A DNA stretch of 49,086 nt from CAYJXJ01 sp964374095 (GTDB lineage Bacteria; Elusimicrobiota; Elusimicrobia; UBA1565; UBA9628): NCBI GenBank assembly GCA_964374095.1, contig CAYJXJ010000011.1, positions 1-49,086 on the forward strand, read 5' to 3'. Every line of letters starts with the position of its first letter. Within the stretch, counting starts at the first letter, position 1. Both the position numbers and the translations under genes were made by a program. This document shows positions 42,070 through 49,086 of this stretch, in pieces. The notes under the pieces are model-generated. The model was not told the DNA's origin, did no database searches, and worked only from the letters and a program-made list of their open reading frames with translations.

Positions 42070-45000
42070 ATGGCGAAGATCCGGCTGCAGCCCAAGGATG
42101 AGGAGATCGGTGCGCGTTCGCGGGCCGTCGCGCGCCAAGCCCTGGGGAGAATATTCGCCGCCCCCGCCGCGGTCTTTCTGGCGCGCGGCGAGCCCGACGC
42201 CGTCGTTCTATTGAAACGACTCGCCGCGCTCCAGCGGCTTCCGGCCCCCGGGGAGCAGCCCAGGCCCACGGAGTTGGGTTTCCGGGCCTCCCAGGTTTCC
42301 CAAGTGGACGCCGGCCTGCTGGCATGCTGGCGGACGGCGCTCCAGAAATGGATGAAGATACTGAGGGACCGCGACGACTTGCGGCGCGTGCGGCCCGACT
42401 TGCGCGCCAAGATGGAGGATTGGTCCCGGGAGATCGGGGAGATCTCCGAACAGCTCGACCAACTCTACGCTGCGCTGCGCTGCGCCGAGAGCGGCGCCGC
42501 CGCGCCGCCGCAGGCCTATGCGCTCCCGCACGGATGGGGCGCCCAAGCCGACCGGGACCTGCGGGCCGCGGCGCGATCGGGATTCCCGCCCCTCTGGCTG
42601 TGGCACTGCCGCGTCGCCGCCTGGATCGGTGGTCCCCAGGCCCTGCGGCGCCTTCTTCATGTCCTCGGCCCTCAAGCCGGGCGGGCCGCCCGGGACGGAG
42701 ACGGACAGGCCATTCTGCGTCTCAAGCAGGCCGTGCTCCAAGGGATACCCGATACAGGGAAAGATCACCGGTGGTGGGCGCGGGAGCTTTTGAACATAGA
42801 CGGCGTGGACCAAGAGTTGGGCCGTCTACCGGAGAGATTGCTGAAGGAGGCGGGCATCCCTACTCCCGGCAGGCCCCATGAGCGAGTCGACTACCACCGC
42901 CGCTTGGCGGCGATTTGCGAAGAGTACCTCGCCCGCACGCCGTCTCCTCCGCCGGGCTGGGCCGTCGCGGGCCTGGCCGCCATCTGCGCGCTCGACGGCG
43001 CCGAGGCCCCCCCGCCGGCCGGCCTCCTCCTCGAAGGCGACCGCGAGCACGGCATGGCGCTGTTCGAGGAACTTCTCTCGCAGCGCGGGCTCCCGGGCTA
43101 CGAACCGCTGACCATTTGGCTGGCAGATCACCCCCAGGCTTATGCCTACAACCTTGCGGGGATGCGATGTTTGCTGGCGGCGGGGGTCGGCGCCGATGAT
43201 GGCAATTGGGCCTTGGCGACCTTGGATGAAAAATTCCCGGAGTTCGCAGCCGAGGGCTTCTCACCGGCGCCGGCCAGGAGCGTTCTGGAGTCGCTCCAAA
43301 AGGCAGGCGCCGAGCTCGTTGAGTACGAAGCCGCCCGCGTGATCATGTCCACCGCCTCGGCCGGGACATGGCAGGCCTTCAGGAGCCTTGCCGACTGGCT
43401 GGCGGCGCTCGGTCCGCGTGGTTTGACCCGCGAGTTTGCGGTCGGCCTCAAAGGCGCCGTCCTATGGCTGGCCGCGCCGCAAGAGGCGACGCCCCGCCTG
43501 CGCGATCATCTTTCCCGCTGGCTTGACCCGCCGCGGCGTTTGCCGCCGCCGCCGGACTCCCCTCCCGGCCTGCCTGAGGAGCTCCGCAAGGCCCTCGCCT
43601 TGTTAGCCCACTACCAAAGACTGGCGGATTTGCCTTGTACGATTCCGTCCGCCCTGCGTAAGGCCCTGACCGCGCCCGCGCGGCGGGCGCGGGAGCTCGA
43701 GCATCTCAGGGCGGCTGCCGCCCAGGGACGGATGACCGAGGCCATGCGCCGGCGCCGGGACAACCTCGAGTCAAATCCGCTGGAGCGATGCCCTGACTAC
43801 GGGCTCAGACTATTGCCCGAGGCGCGCCAGGCCTGCGCCTTCGCCGCCATCGAGGCCCTCAAGCGCGGGGTCCGGCGCCAGGCCGCGGATTTGTGGCACG
43901 ATGATTTTGACTGCGACCTGCCCCCCGGCGTCGGGTCCCAAGACGTGTTGGCGATCCTGCACTGGTCCCGAACGCTCCCCGGGTCCGAGCGCGCCGCTCT
44001 GGAGGCGATCGTCTCGGCGTGGCGCGAGGCGGGCCCCCGCTACCGCGGCGTCCTTCGCGCCAACCGGGCCTGGATCGAGAGCGCCCGCGCCGCCGGCGTG
44101 GCGGTCGACGCCTGGCTGACCCCGCCCGCGGCCGAGACCGAGTTCGACGGCCGCAAGCTGCGCATCGCGCCCGCGGACAACCCCTTTGAGGTCTTCATGA
44201 TGGGGACTTGGTTCAAGACCTGTTTATCGTTGGGCTCTTGCAACAACAGAGCCGTCGTTTCCAATTCCGGCGAAGCCAACAAAGCGGTCCTGATCGTGCG
44301 GGATGTAGCCGGGACTCCGGTCGGCCGCAAGCTGGTCTGCCTCAACACCCAGTTCCAGATGATCGGCTTCCGCACTTATCTCCACTGGTCCCGATCGGAG
44401 GTGGAAGAGTGGATCGCGTCCTACTGCGGCCAATGGGCTCGGAAAGCGGGGGTGAGCCTCAGCAACGCGGGACTTCCGGAAAATCTCGAGCGTCTGTTTT
44501 GGTACGACGACGGGATCGAGGCTTGGCCGGCCGCGGCCCGCCGCTCCCTCGTTCTCGACTCCCAGAGCCCTGAAACCGTCCCCCCAGGGCTGCATCCGGC
44601 GCTCGCGGAGATCCTCCAAGGCCGGCTCGGAGACTGCCGCCGTCTCCTGGAAGACGCCGGGGTCTGGCCGGAGTATTGGGGGGAGCGCGAAGATATTCTC
44701 TGGCCCCCCGTGCTCGCCGAGGAGGCGCTCGCCCTGGTCGCGGCCAAGGACCGGGACGCGAACTTGGCGGGCACGGTCCTGCGGCACGCGACCGAAGACG
44801 GCGCCCGGCTCACCGCGGCCGACGCCCTGTTGCGCTTCGGCGGTGAGGCCGCCGCGGAGGGGGCCGTGGCCTGCCTTCTGGGCCCCGGGAGTGCGATCGA
44901 GGTGGCGGCGGAGGCTCTGGCTTCCCTCGACCGGCCGTACGCCTGGCGGTGGCTCATGCGCCTGGTCGCGGAATATAATGCCTCCCCGGAATGGATCGCT

Positions 45001-46239
45001 TCCGCCGCGGCGAGGTCCCCTTCCGGGGCCGCCGCCGCGTTGAGCGTCGTGGCGGACTTGATCTGCCGGGACCGCATAGGGTGGGATGGGGTTCGCCTGG
45101 CCATCGAGATTTCCGAGTCAGCCTGGGGCGTAAGGCTCCCCGACTCATCCCTGCAGGAGATCCTGCGCTTCGTCCTGTCGGAAGAATGCGCCTGCTGGTC
45201 GAAGGTGGAAAACCTGGAATGGCTGCCGATTTTCCGCGAGCCGGCGCGGTTTCTTTCCGCCGAACTGCTCGACTGTTCCCGGGGAGTCGCCCCGGATTCT
45301 TCCGTCAAACAAGATGGACCGGCAGGCGCGCTCCTTGCGTTGAGAAACCCCTGTCCCGCGGCCAGGAAGTACCTGTACGGGCTGGCGCGCCGCAGCCCCT
45401 TGGCGCGGTTATGCCTGGCCCTCATGGAGGGGCCCAGGGACCGGGACCTCATGGAGTCCGAGGCTGCCCGCACTCCCTGGGACCCGGCCGCGCTCATGGC
45501 CGTGCTGGCGGCTGAGGGCCGCAAGGAAGGCGGTCGTTCCTGTCTGCGGCTGGGCCCCCGCAGCCGCGAGCACGGCCGTTTTGCGGTGTTGACGCGCAAG
45601 CTCTTCGATGCCTACCGGGCGTTGGATTTGACCGGCATACTCAGCGGCGAGGCGGCCCTCAAAAATTTTGGCACCTCTTCTTGCGTTCCGGTATTCTTCT
45701 CAGGCTTTTGGAGCCACCTGGAGGCTTTCGGCCGCGGGGCGCCGCCCCTGCGCCTCACCTTGAAATCCGCCGGCCGGCTCTCCCTGGGAGCGCGCACCGT
45801 CTTAGCCGTGCGCTACGCCGCGAGGCTCGCCTCCGCCTCGGGCCCCGACGCCCAAGCCCTGCGCGAGGCGCTTAGTTCCTTGTTCGAGGCCTGCCTCGAT
45901 CAGCCTTGGACCGCCGTCTTCGCCGACGCCCTCTCCGGCGGGAAGTTGAGCGGCACTCCCCCGGGCTCTCCGGTTGGTCCCTATCCCCCCATCAGCCCGA
46001 TCCTGGGTGCGAGCGCCATGGCGCACTATCTGCTCGCTCCGGATGGCCGGCCCTCACCCCTGGCCCTCGGCGGCTGGGGGCCGGAGCTCCGGATGCTCTA
46101 CCTTCCCGTAGACCCCGCCCGTGCCCGCCTTCTGCTCGACCTTGCCGCGGCCCGCTTCGGCGCCAAGGCCGCGGCCGAGGCCTGCTCGACGGTGACCGAG
46201 GTCCAGCGGCTGCTGGTCGAGCGGCTGGGGCGGGCATAA
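42070..46239 (+). CDS. 1389-residue protein of unknown function with a conserved GTWFKTC...NKxxL core
   Basis: No Shine-Dalgarno is obvious before the ATG. The protein is mostly alpha-helical, Leu/Ala/Arg-rich and HEAT/TPR-like over long stretches (1-690 and 830-1389). In the middle (~695-780) lies a compact, different-looking segment: FEVFMMGTWFKTCLSLGSCN, RAVVSNSGEANKAVLIVRDV, GTPVGRKLVCLNTQFQMIGF. Its Cys, Asn, Lys and Arg residues look like a conserved active or binding site, and I recall similar cores in large uncharacterised planctomycete proteins, unverified. No signal peptide, transmembrane segment or NTPase motif. It lies between sigma factor B and a sigma-tail remnant, without an ECF-like promoter. 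Function unknown. Confidence 0.85.
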   Translation: MAKIRLQPKDEEIGARSRAVARQALGRIFAAPAAVFLARGEPDAVVLLKRLAALQRLPAPGEQPRPTELGFRASQVSQVDAGLLACWRTALQKWMKILRDRDDLRRVRPDLRAKMEDWSREIGEISEQLDQLYAALRCAESGAAAPPQAYALPHGWGAQADRDLRAAARSGFPPLWLWHCRVAAWIGGPQALRRLLHVLGPQAGRAARDGDGQAILRLKQAVLQGIPDTGKDHRWWARELLNIDGVDQELGRLPERLLKEAGIPTPGRPHERVDYHRRLAAICEEYLARTPSPPPGWAVAGLAAICALDGAEAPPPAGLLLEGDREHGMALFEELLSQRGLPGYEPLTIWLADHPQAYAYNLAGMRCLLAAGVGADDGNWALATLDEKFPEFAAEGFSPAPARSVLESLQKAGAELVEYEAARVIMSTASAGTWQAFRSLADWLAALGPRGLTREFAVGLKGAVLWLAAPQEATPRLRDHLSRWLDPPRRLPPPPDSPPGLPEELRKALALLAHYQRLADLPCTIPSALRKALTAPARRARELEHLRAAAAQGRMTEAMRRRRDNLESNPLERCPDYGLRLLPEARQACAFAAIEALKRGVRRQAADLWHDDFDCDLPPGVGSQDVLAILHWSRTLPGSERAALEAIVSAWREAGPRYRGVLRANRAWIESARAAGVAVDAWLTPPAAETEFDGRKLRIAPADNPFEVFMMGTWFKTCLSLGSCNNRAVVSNSGEANKAVLIVRDVAGTPVGRKLVCLNTQFQMIGFRTYLHWSRSEVEEWIASYCGQWARKAGVSLSNAGLPENLERLFWYDDGIEAWPAAARRSLVLDSQSPETVPPGLHPALAEILQGRLGDCRRLLEDAGVWPEYWGEREDILWPPVLAEEALALVAAKDRDANLAGTVLRHATEDGARLTAADALLRFGGEAAAEGAVACLLGPGSAIEVAAEALASLDRPYAWRWLMRLVAEYNASPEWIASAAARSPSGAAAALSVVADLICRDRIGWDGVRLAIEISESAWGVRLPDSSLQEILRFVLSEECACWSKVENLEWLPIFREPARFLSAELLDCSRGVAPDSSVKQDGPAGALLALRNPCPAARKYLYGLARRSPLARLCLALMEGPRDRDLMESEAARTPWDPAALMAVLAAEGRKEGGRSCLRLGPRSREHGRFAVLTRKLFDAYRALDLTGILSGEAALKNFGTSSCVPVFFSGFWSHLEAFGRGAPPLRLTLKSAGRLSLGARTVLAVRYAARLASASGPDAQALREALSSLFEACLDQPWTAVFADALSGGKLSGTPPGSPVGPYPPISPILGASAMAHYLLAPDGRPSPLALGGWGPELRMLYLPVDPARARLLLDLAAARFGAKAAAEACSTVTEVQRLLVERLGRA

Positions 46240-46280
46240 CGCGGGGCCGGACCCCCGACGCCCCCCTCGTCCCCTTCCGG

Positions 46281-46363
46281 GGCGCCTGCTGTGGGACGCT
46301 GTTCTGTGGCAGCGGCTTCTTGGCTTGCGCCGTTCATCGGGGCGCCAGGCCCGCGTTTCCTGA
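46281..46363 (+). pseudogene. 3'-terminal remnant of a third sigma-factor paralogue
   Basis: In frame the sequence reads RLLWDAVLWQRLLGLRR, then SSGRQARVS and a stop, matching the C-terminus of sigma factor B (RLLLWDAILWQRLVGLRR...RPRVS). DNA identity over ~83 bp is roughly three quarters, so it is a diverged paralogue rather than an assembly repeat. Nothing else of the sigma gene remains upstream, where the 1389-residue gene ends 41 bp earlier. Confidence 0.75.
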
Positions 46364-46415
46364 GCCGTACGCAAGCCGGGCCGTTTGAGCGATTTCCGTT
46401 CGGTTCAGATAACGC

Positions 46416-46445
46416 TTGAGCATCGGACGCCGGCTCAAGTATACT
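46416..46445 (+). promoter_or_regulatory. Sigma-70-like promoter with inverted repeat
   Basis: TTGAGC (46416-46421), 18 bp, TATACT (46440-46445). CTTGAGC / GCTCAAG flank an 11-bp spacer (46415-46439), so the -35 box lies in a likely operator. It would serve the 46529-46985 ORF. Confidence 0.5.
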
Positions 46446-46528
46446 GGGGGTTCTCCTCCCCAAGATCATGAGGCTCGTGCCGGTTCAACAGCGAACTACT
46501 CCGGCGGCGCTTAGCCTCTAAACCGCCA

Positions 46529-46985
46529 TGGCCGACTCGATGGTTCCCAAGCCAAGCATGGGGCTCATGAGCTACCTGGATGCCATCAGTCGAGCGAGTA
46601 GCTGGAGACTCTGGGGTTCGAATCGACCCGGAATTTCGAAGCGAATGCCGGAATGCTGTTCGGCGAATTTCAGAATTTGAAAAAACGCGGCTTTAGCTTA
46701 GATATAGTCCAGGTGGCCTTTTTCCGTGAGGACTGCGTCGAATGGGCGAAAAAGAAAGCGAAGAAGTGGAGGGAGTTGAAGGCGCGGGGAGTCGATGAGG
46801 AAGTGCTTGGCCGCACCGTGGGAGAGGTCGACTTCGAAGAAAGAGCCCTCCTCCTCGATGCGGTCTTCAAGAAATTGGTCGCCTCGGGTTATCCGAAAGG
46901 CGTCTCGCTCTTGTCGATGGCGGCGACCGATCCGGTCAATGAAGCTAAAGGGATAATGGGTCGCATCCGGGAATTCGACGTTTGA
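46529..46985 (+). pseudogene. Hypothetical protein, probably frameshifted near 46600
   Basis: ATG 46529 opens a frame MADSMVPKPSMGLMSYLDAI followed by SRASS. The natural-looking continuation is in another frame: LETLGFESTRNFEANAG then MLFGEFQNLKKRGFSLDIVQ through FREDCVEWAKKKAKKWRELK to IREFDV at 46985. That second frame has a stop at 46599 and its first ATG is 46653 (110 codons). Either a frameshift has split a ~150-residue gene or only the 110-codon part is expressed. Lys/Glu-rich, soluble, lower GC than neighbours. No family recognised. Confidence 0.5.
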
Positions 46986-47040
46986 GCCGCGCGATGTTGG
47001 AACGCGCGATTCTACTTTAGGCGCAATCCGGTTCCCGGAC

Positions 47041-47069
47041 CGAAAGATCGGCGGTGAAATCCGCGTCTC
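47041..47069 (+). promoter_or_regulatory. ECF-like promoter P8
   Basis: CCGAAAG (CGAAAG 47041-47046), 17 bp, CGTCTC (47064-47069). Same sequence context as P6, part of the duplicated unit. Confidence 0.75.
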
Positions 47070-47086
47070 CGGGGTGGGGGTGTCAC

Positions 47087-47920
47087 ATGACAAACTCACG
47101 AGCCGCGCGGGTCTTGGTGTTTTCGGGAGCCCTCGCCCTGCTGGGCGCGATCGTTCCAGTAGGTCTGTCCGCCGCCGAATTAGGCGTCCGGACGGGGGCG
47201 CGGAGCGGCGGGTCTCTCGCCGAGGCCCTGAAAAACGACCCGCGGGTACTGTCCGCAGATGGATCGTCCTGGATGGCGCCCCATCCCGGCGGTGCCGTGG
47301 GCTTTGAAGCCGGCAACATGGTCGGCCTCGCCATGATGCTCACCTTCACGCGCGAAGACGACGCCAATCCGGAGCGGCAGGGAAGATTCCGGAAGGCCTT
47401 GTGGTCGGCGGGAAAATTGCTGGCGGTCCTGGGGGTGTCGGAGCGCATACTGGCGGGGGCGCGCTCCCTGGGGGCTTCCCCTCAAGGAGCGCCGGACCAG
47501 GGATATTCCCTCTTCCGGCGCGTGAATGACTACGCCCAGGAGGCTCATGAGGGACTCATCTCCGCGGATCCCGGTTCGCAGGCGTTCTACAGGCTGGGAT
47601 TTGAGCTCGCGGTCATCGAGATGGCCATCGCGGCCTCCAGCGGCGAGGATGCGGGCCGGCGGGCGCTGGTGGTTCGCTGCCGCGACGTCTTCGACAGCCT
47701 CGCCGGCGAGATGCGCTCGTTGGGCGCGCCGGGAGAGGTCATGGAGCCCTTGGAGGGGATTCGCGGGGCACTCGCGGACCACGCTCACGCCAATAGGCTG
47801 CCGCTGGACTCCGGCGCGATCCGGGCCGCAAGGGAGCGCCTTGAGGAGCAGTTCTTGGCCGACTTACAGAAGGCGGACTTCCGGGCGCTCAAGCGGCGCT
47901 CGCTGCGGCCGCCAAGCTAG
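47087..47920 (+). CDS. Secreted helical protein, copy 2 of a duplicated pair
   Basis: 277 residues, paralogue of the protein at 39365. Signal peptide MTNSRAARVLVFSGALALLG, GLSAAELG, then the same order of segments (ADGSSWMAPHPGGAVGFEAG, FRKALWSAGKLLAVLGVSER, YSLFRRVNDYAQEAHEG, FYRLGFELAVIEMAIAAS, and a basic C-terminus FRALKRRSLRPPS). DNA similarity starts at the -35 box and ends just after the stop codon, so the duplicated unit is promoter plus gene. A toxin-antitoxin pair follows, as with copy 1. Confidence 0.82.
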   Translation: MTNSRAARVLVFSGALALLGAIVPVGLSAAELGVRTGARSGGSLAEALKNDPRVLSADGSSWMAPHPGGAVGFEAGNMVGLAMMLTFTREDDANPERQGRFRKALWSAGKLLAVLGVSERILAGARSLGASPQGAPDQGYSLFRRVNDYAQEAHEGLISADPGSQAFYRLGFELAVIEMAIAASSGEDAGRRALVVRCRDVFDSLAGEMRSLGAPGEVMEPLEGIRGALADHAHANRLPLDSGAIRAARERLEEQFLADLQKADFRALKRRSLRPPS

Positions 47921-47961
47921 GCCGGGATGACTAGTTCATGAACCCGTGGAGCCGTCTCTCC

Positions 47962-48099
47962 ATGAGCAAAACGTGAAAGACAACACGTCGTTCCTCCGCC
48001 GACGGAGCCAAGCGCCGACTTCTTGGGCTCGCCGGCCTCGGGGCCATCCTGCTGATGTTCTTCGTCGTTCTGCTGGCCCTGTCGCAGAGCACTCGATAA
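47962..48099 (+). pseudogene. Remnant of a small single-helix membrane protein (in-frame TGA)
   Basis: ATG AGC AAA ACG TGA, then open to TAA at 48097: KTTRRSSADGAKRRLLGLAG followed by LGAILLMFFVVLLALSQSTR. The hydrophobic segment and basic flank look like a real small membrane protein, but codon 5 is TGA and no other start precedes the helix. Probably a dead gene; stop-codon recoding is less likely because TGA is used as a normal stop elsewhere in the window. Confidence 0.3.
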
Positions 48100-48105
48100 T
48101 TCCGG

Positions 48106-48378
48106 CTACCGCCCGCGCGCCCCATGAAAAACCGCGAGGATGACGAGGCGTTCGTCTTCCGCCCGATAGGAAATCAGATAGGGAGTGCCGGGGATGAGCA
48201 GTTCCCGCGTCCCGGGCTTTCTCCCGGCATGCCCGAGGCGCGGATGGCGCGCCAACCCGGCCGCGCTGGCTGCGATCTTGACGGCCACGCGACGGGCGGC
48301 CTCGGGCTTGTCGCGCTGGATGTACCGGTGGATCTCGATCAACTGGGCGATGGCCGTCGGCGACCAGATTATTTGCAC
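48106..48378 (-). CDS. parE: ParE/RelE-family toxin
   Basis: 90 residues from GTG 48378, chosen because it overlaps the antitoxin stop by 10 bp and directly precedes the typical first strand (VQIIWSPTAIAQLIEIHRYI). Further family features: AARRVAVKIAASAAGLARHP, LGHAGRKPGTRELLIPGTPY, LISYRAEDERLVILAVFHGARG. RelE-fold toxins either cleave mRNA on the ribosome or poison gyrase; this sequence fits the ParE side better. Leftward, distal gene of a two-gene operon. Confidence 0.9.
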   Translation of the reverse strand: MQIIWSPTAIAQLIEIHRYIQRDKPEAARRVAVKIAASAAGLARHPRLGHAGRKPGTRELLIPGTPYLISYRAEDERLVILAVFHGARGR

Positions 48379-48638
48379 TCGGGGGGCGGCAATTCCCGTC
48401 CCGAGCCCCAAGACAGCAGCCAGCGGGCCACTTGGTCATGGGGCACGGAGCGGCCGGCTTCGATTTCGCGTTCGGCCTGGTCCAACAGGGCGGCATAACG
48501 CTCCTGATCCGCCACGTAATTCTCGACCGCGTCCGCCGCCAGCCAGGAGCGGGTGCGATGTATGGTCTTGGCCAACTTGTCGAGCCTTTGTTTCACCGCC
48601 ACTGGGACGCGGATGGTCAATGTGGTCGTTCCGTTCAT
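48369..48638 (-). CDS. CopG/RHH-type antitoxin
   Basis: 89 residues from ATG 48638, with AGGAG 9 bases upstream. N-terminal TLTIRVPVAVKQRLDKLAKT and TRSWLAADAVENYVADQE form a ribbon-helix-helix. The C-terminal part (QAEREIEAGRSVPHDQVARW) is the standard toxin-binding segment of RHH partners of ParE. It represses its own promoter in known systems. Overlaps the toxin gene. Confidence 0.9.
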   Translation of the reverse strand: MNGTTTLTIRVPVAVKQRLDKLAKTIHRTRSWLAADAVENYVADQERYAALLDQAEREIEAGRSVPHDQVARWLLSWGSGRELPPPECK

Positions 48639-48657
48639 TTTGTGTTCTCCTGTACAC

Positions 48658-48686
48658 ATTATAACATAAGTGATCAAAAAACGCAA
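48658..48686 (-). promoter_or_regulatory. Promoter of the ParE-type toxin-antitoxin operon
   Basis: Leftward TTGCGT (48686-48681), 17 bp, TATAAT (48663-48658), 20 bp before the antitoxin ATG. Confidence 0.7.
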
Positions 48687-48723
48687 GGGTCCAATTCGGC
48701 CGCATGACTCGGGCGTCGCGGGG

Positions 48724-48750
48724 TGAAAGATGGCGGCCTGGGGTCCGTCT
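48724..48750 (+). promoter_or_regulatory. ECF-like promoter P9
   Basis: GTGAAAG (TGAAAG 48724-48729), 16 bp, CGTCTC (48746-48751). Its nearest rightward candidate is the sigma fragment at 48952. The 200 bp between hold a TTGACA (48779-48784) with a poor -10 and a 28-codon ORF at 48752 with no recognisable features. Confidence 0.6.
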
Positions 48751-48951
48751 CATGACTGAGGCACCCGCGCCGCCCGCCTTGACAGGGGCCGGGACTCGTG
48801 TTAACCCATGGCGCCATCAACGGCATGCGCGGTCTTGAGTCCGGGTTCCGTCCTTCCGGCGCCCCGGATCGGCGCGGAGCCGGGAGGATTCATACTTTGG
48901 CCATTGTCGACCTGGGATGTCCCGCGGCCGGAGACGGCGCGAGGCCCTGAC

Positions 48952-49059
48952 ATGAATCTCGCTAATATCCCGGAAGACGAGCTGATCGGCCTGGCGAAGA
49001 CGGGGGACCTCCAGGCTTTCAACGAGTTGATGCTACGGCGTCATTATACGGTTGCGTGA
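48952..49059 (+). pseudogene. N-terminal fragment of a sigma-70 family factor
   Basis: MNLANIPEDELIGLAKTGDL then QAFNELMLRRHYTVA and a stop. DELIGLAKTGDLQAFNEL is the classic start of sigma-70 region 2 in ECF factors. The frame stops after 35 codons, exactly where the DNA turns AT-rich (from about 49043, TTATACGGTTGCGTGAC...). It is therefore truncated by an insertion, a deletion or a frameshift close to the window end. It is from a different subgroup than factors A and B. Confidence 0.6.
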
Positions 49060-49086
49060 CAAATTTCCGATTGATATATAAGCCAT

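Noticed and set aside
46605..46635. GGGGTTCGAATCGACCC resembles a tRNA T-arm
   Set aside because: The stem has a mismatch, and no acceptor stem, D-arm or anticodon arm can be assembled around it; the stretch reads as protein in frame with 46653.
47974..47989. TGAAAG followed by CGTC as another ECF-like promoter
   Set aside because: Only 6 bp separate the two boxes, versus 16-17 bp in all accepted copies.
48752..48838. 28-codon ORF directly after promoter P9
   Set aside because: Starts practically at the -10 box, Pro/Ala/Arg-rich, no features; more likely non-coding leader.

Overview
The window is about 49 kb of GC-rich bacterial DNA, almost certainly from a metagenome-assembled genome. It contains a 100-N scaffold gap flanked by the same 55 bases on both sides. 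The gene content points to a Gram-negative (diderm) bacterium: outer-membrane beta-barrels, a SprA-like giant translocon, a YafK-type L,D-transpeptidase and many signal peptides. The combination of a SprA-like protein with a huge Ig/propeller surface protein ending in a 'PNP' sorting-type domain would fit Elusimicrobiota or a neighbouring phylum. That placement is inference, since there is no rRNA or other phylogenetic marker here. No tRNA, rRNA or CRISPR array is visible.

Layout. (1) 0-12 kb: the 3' end of a >3200-residue surface protein (two propellers, about 15 Ig-like repeats, C-terminal sorting-like domain), then closely spaced endonuclease/exonuclease/phosphatase and patatin genes. (2) 12-18 kb: RecQ helicase, a convergent family 2 glycosyltransferase, and a GntR/ABC exporter operon with a promoter embedded in a 15-bp inverted-repeat operator; the permease is fused to a large extracytoplasmic domain. 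(3) 18-22.5 kb: nucleotide-sugar block. A leftward operon holds UDP-glucose dehydrogenase, a 19-codon ORF, a UDP-xylose synthase-like decarboxylase and an outer-membrane protein, joined by TGATG stop/start overlaps and two related hairpins. A divergent UDP-GlcNAc/ManNAc-type dehydrogenase lies opposite. (4) 22.5-26.5 kb: soluble PAS histidine kinase, ComF, two divergent retropepsin-like genes around a 68-bp palindrome, and a truncated ZIP-like transporter remnant. (5) 26.5-32 kb: the SprA-like giant outer-membrane protein. (6) 32-49 kb: an accessory cluster built of small units, many with their own promoter. It holds two intact ECF-like sigma factors, remnants of further sigma genes, two paralogous small proteins with 'RQG..FVP' and 'HPxH' motifs, a HEAT-like protein, a receiver domain that has lost its phospho-acceptor, three secreted proteins (two of them near-duplicates), an L,D-transpeptidase, a 1389-residue protein of unknown function and two toxin-antitoxin pairs.

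The most striking signal is a promoter-like motif, YGAAAG-N16/17-CGTC(T/A), found upstream of nearly every unit in region 6, including both sigma-factor genes. One copy points the other way, toward the SprA-like gene. I read this as the autoregulated regulon of the local ECF sigma factors, tying the accessory cluster to outer-membrane secretion. Other unexplained structure includes a dispersed GTACGCGCGTAC palindrome (one copy at the break of the truncated transporter, another just downstream of a promoter), a G7-tract palindrome shared between two loci, and covarying hairpins inside the sugar operon.
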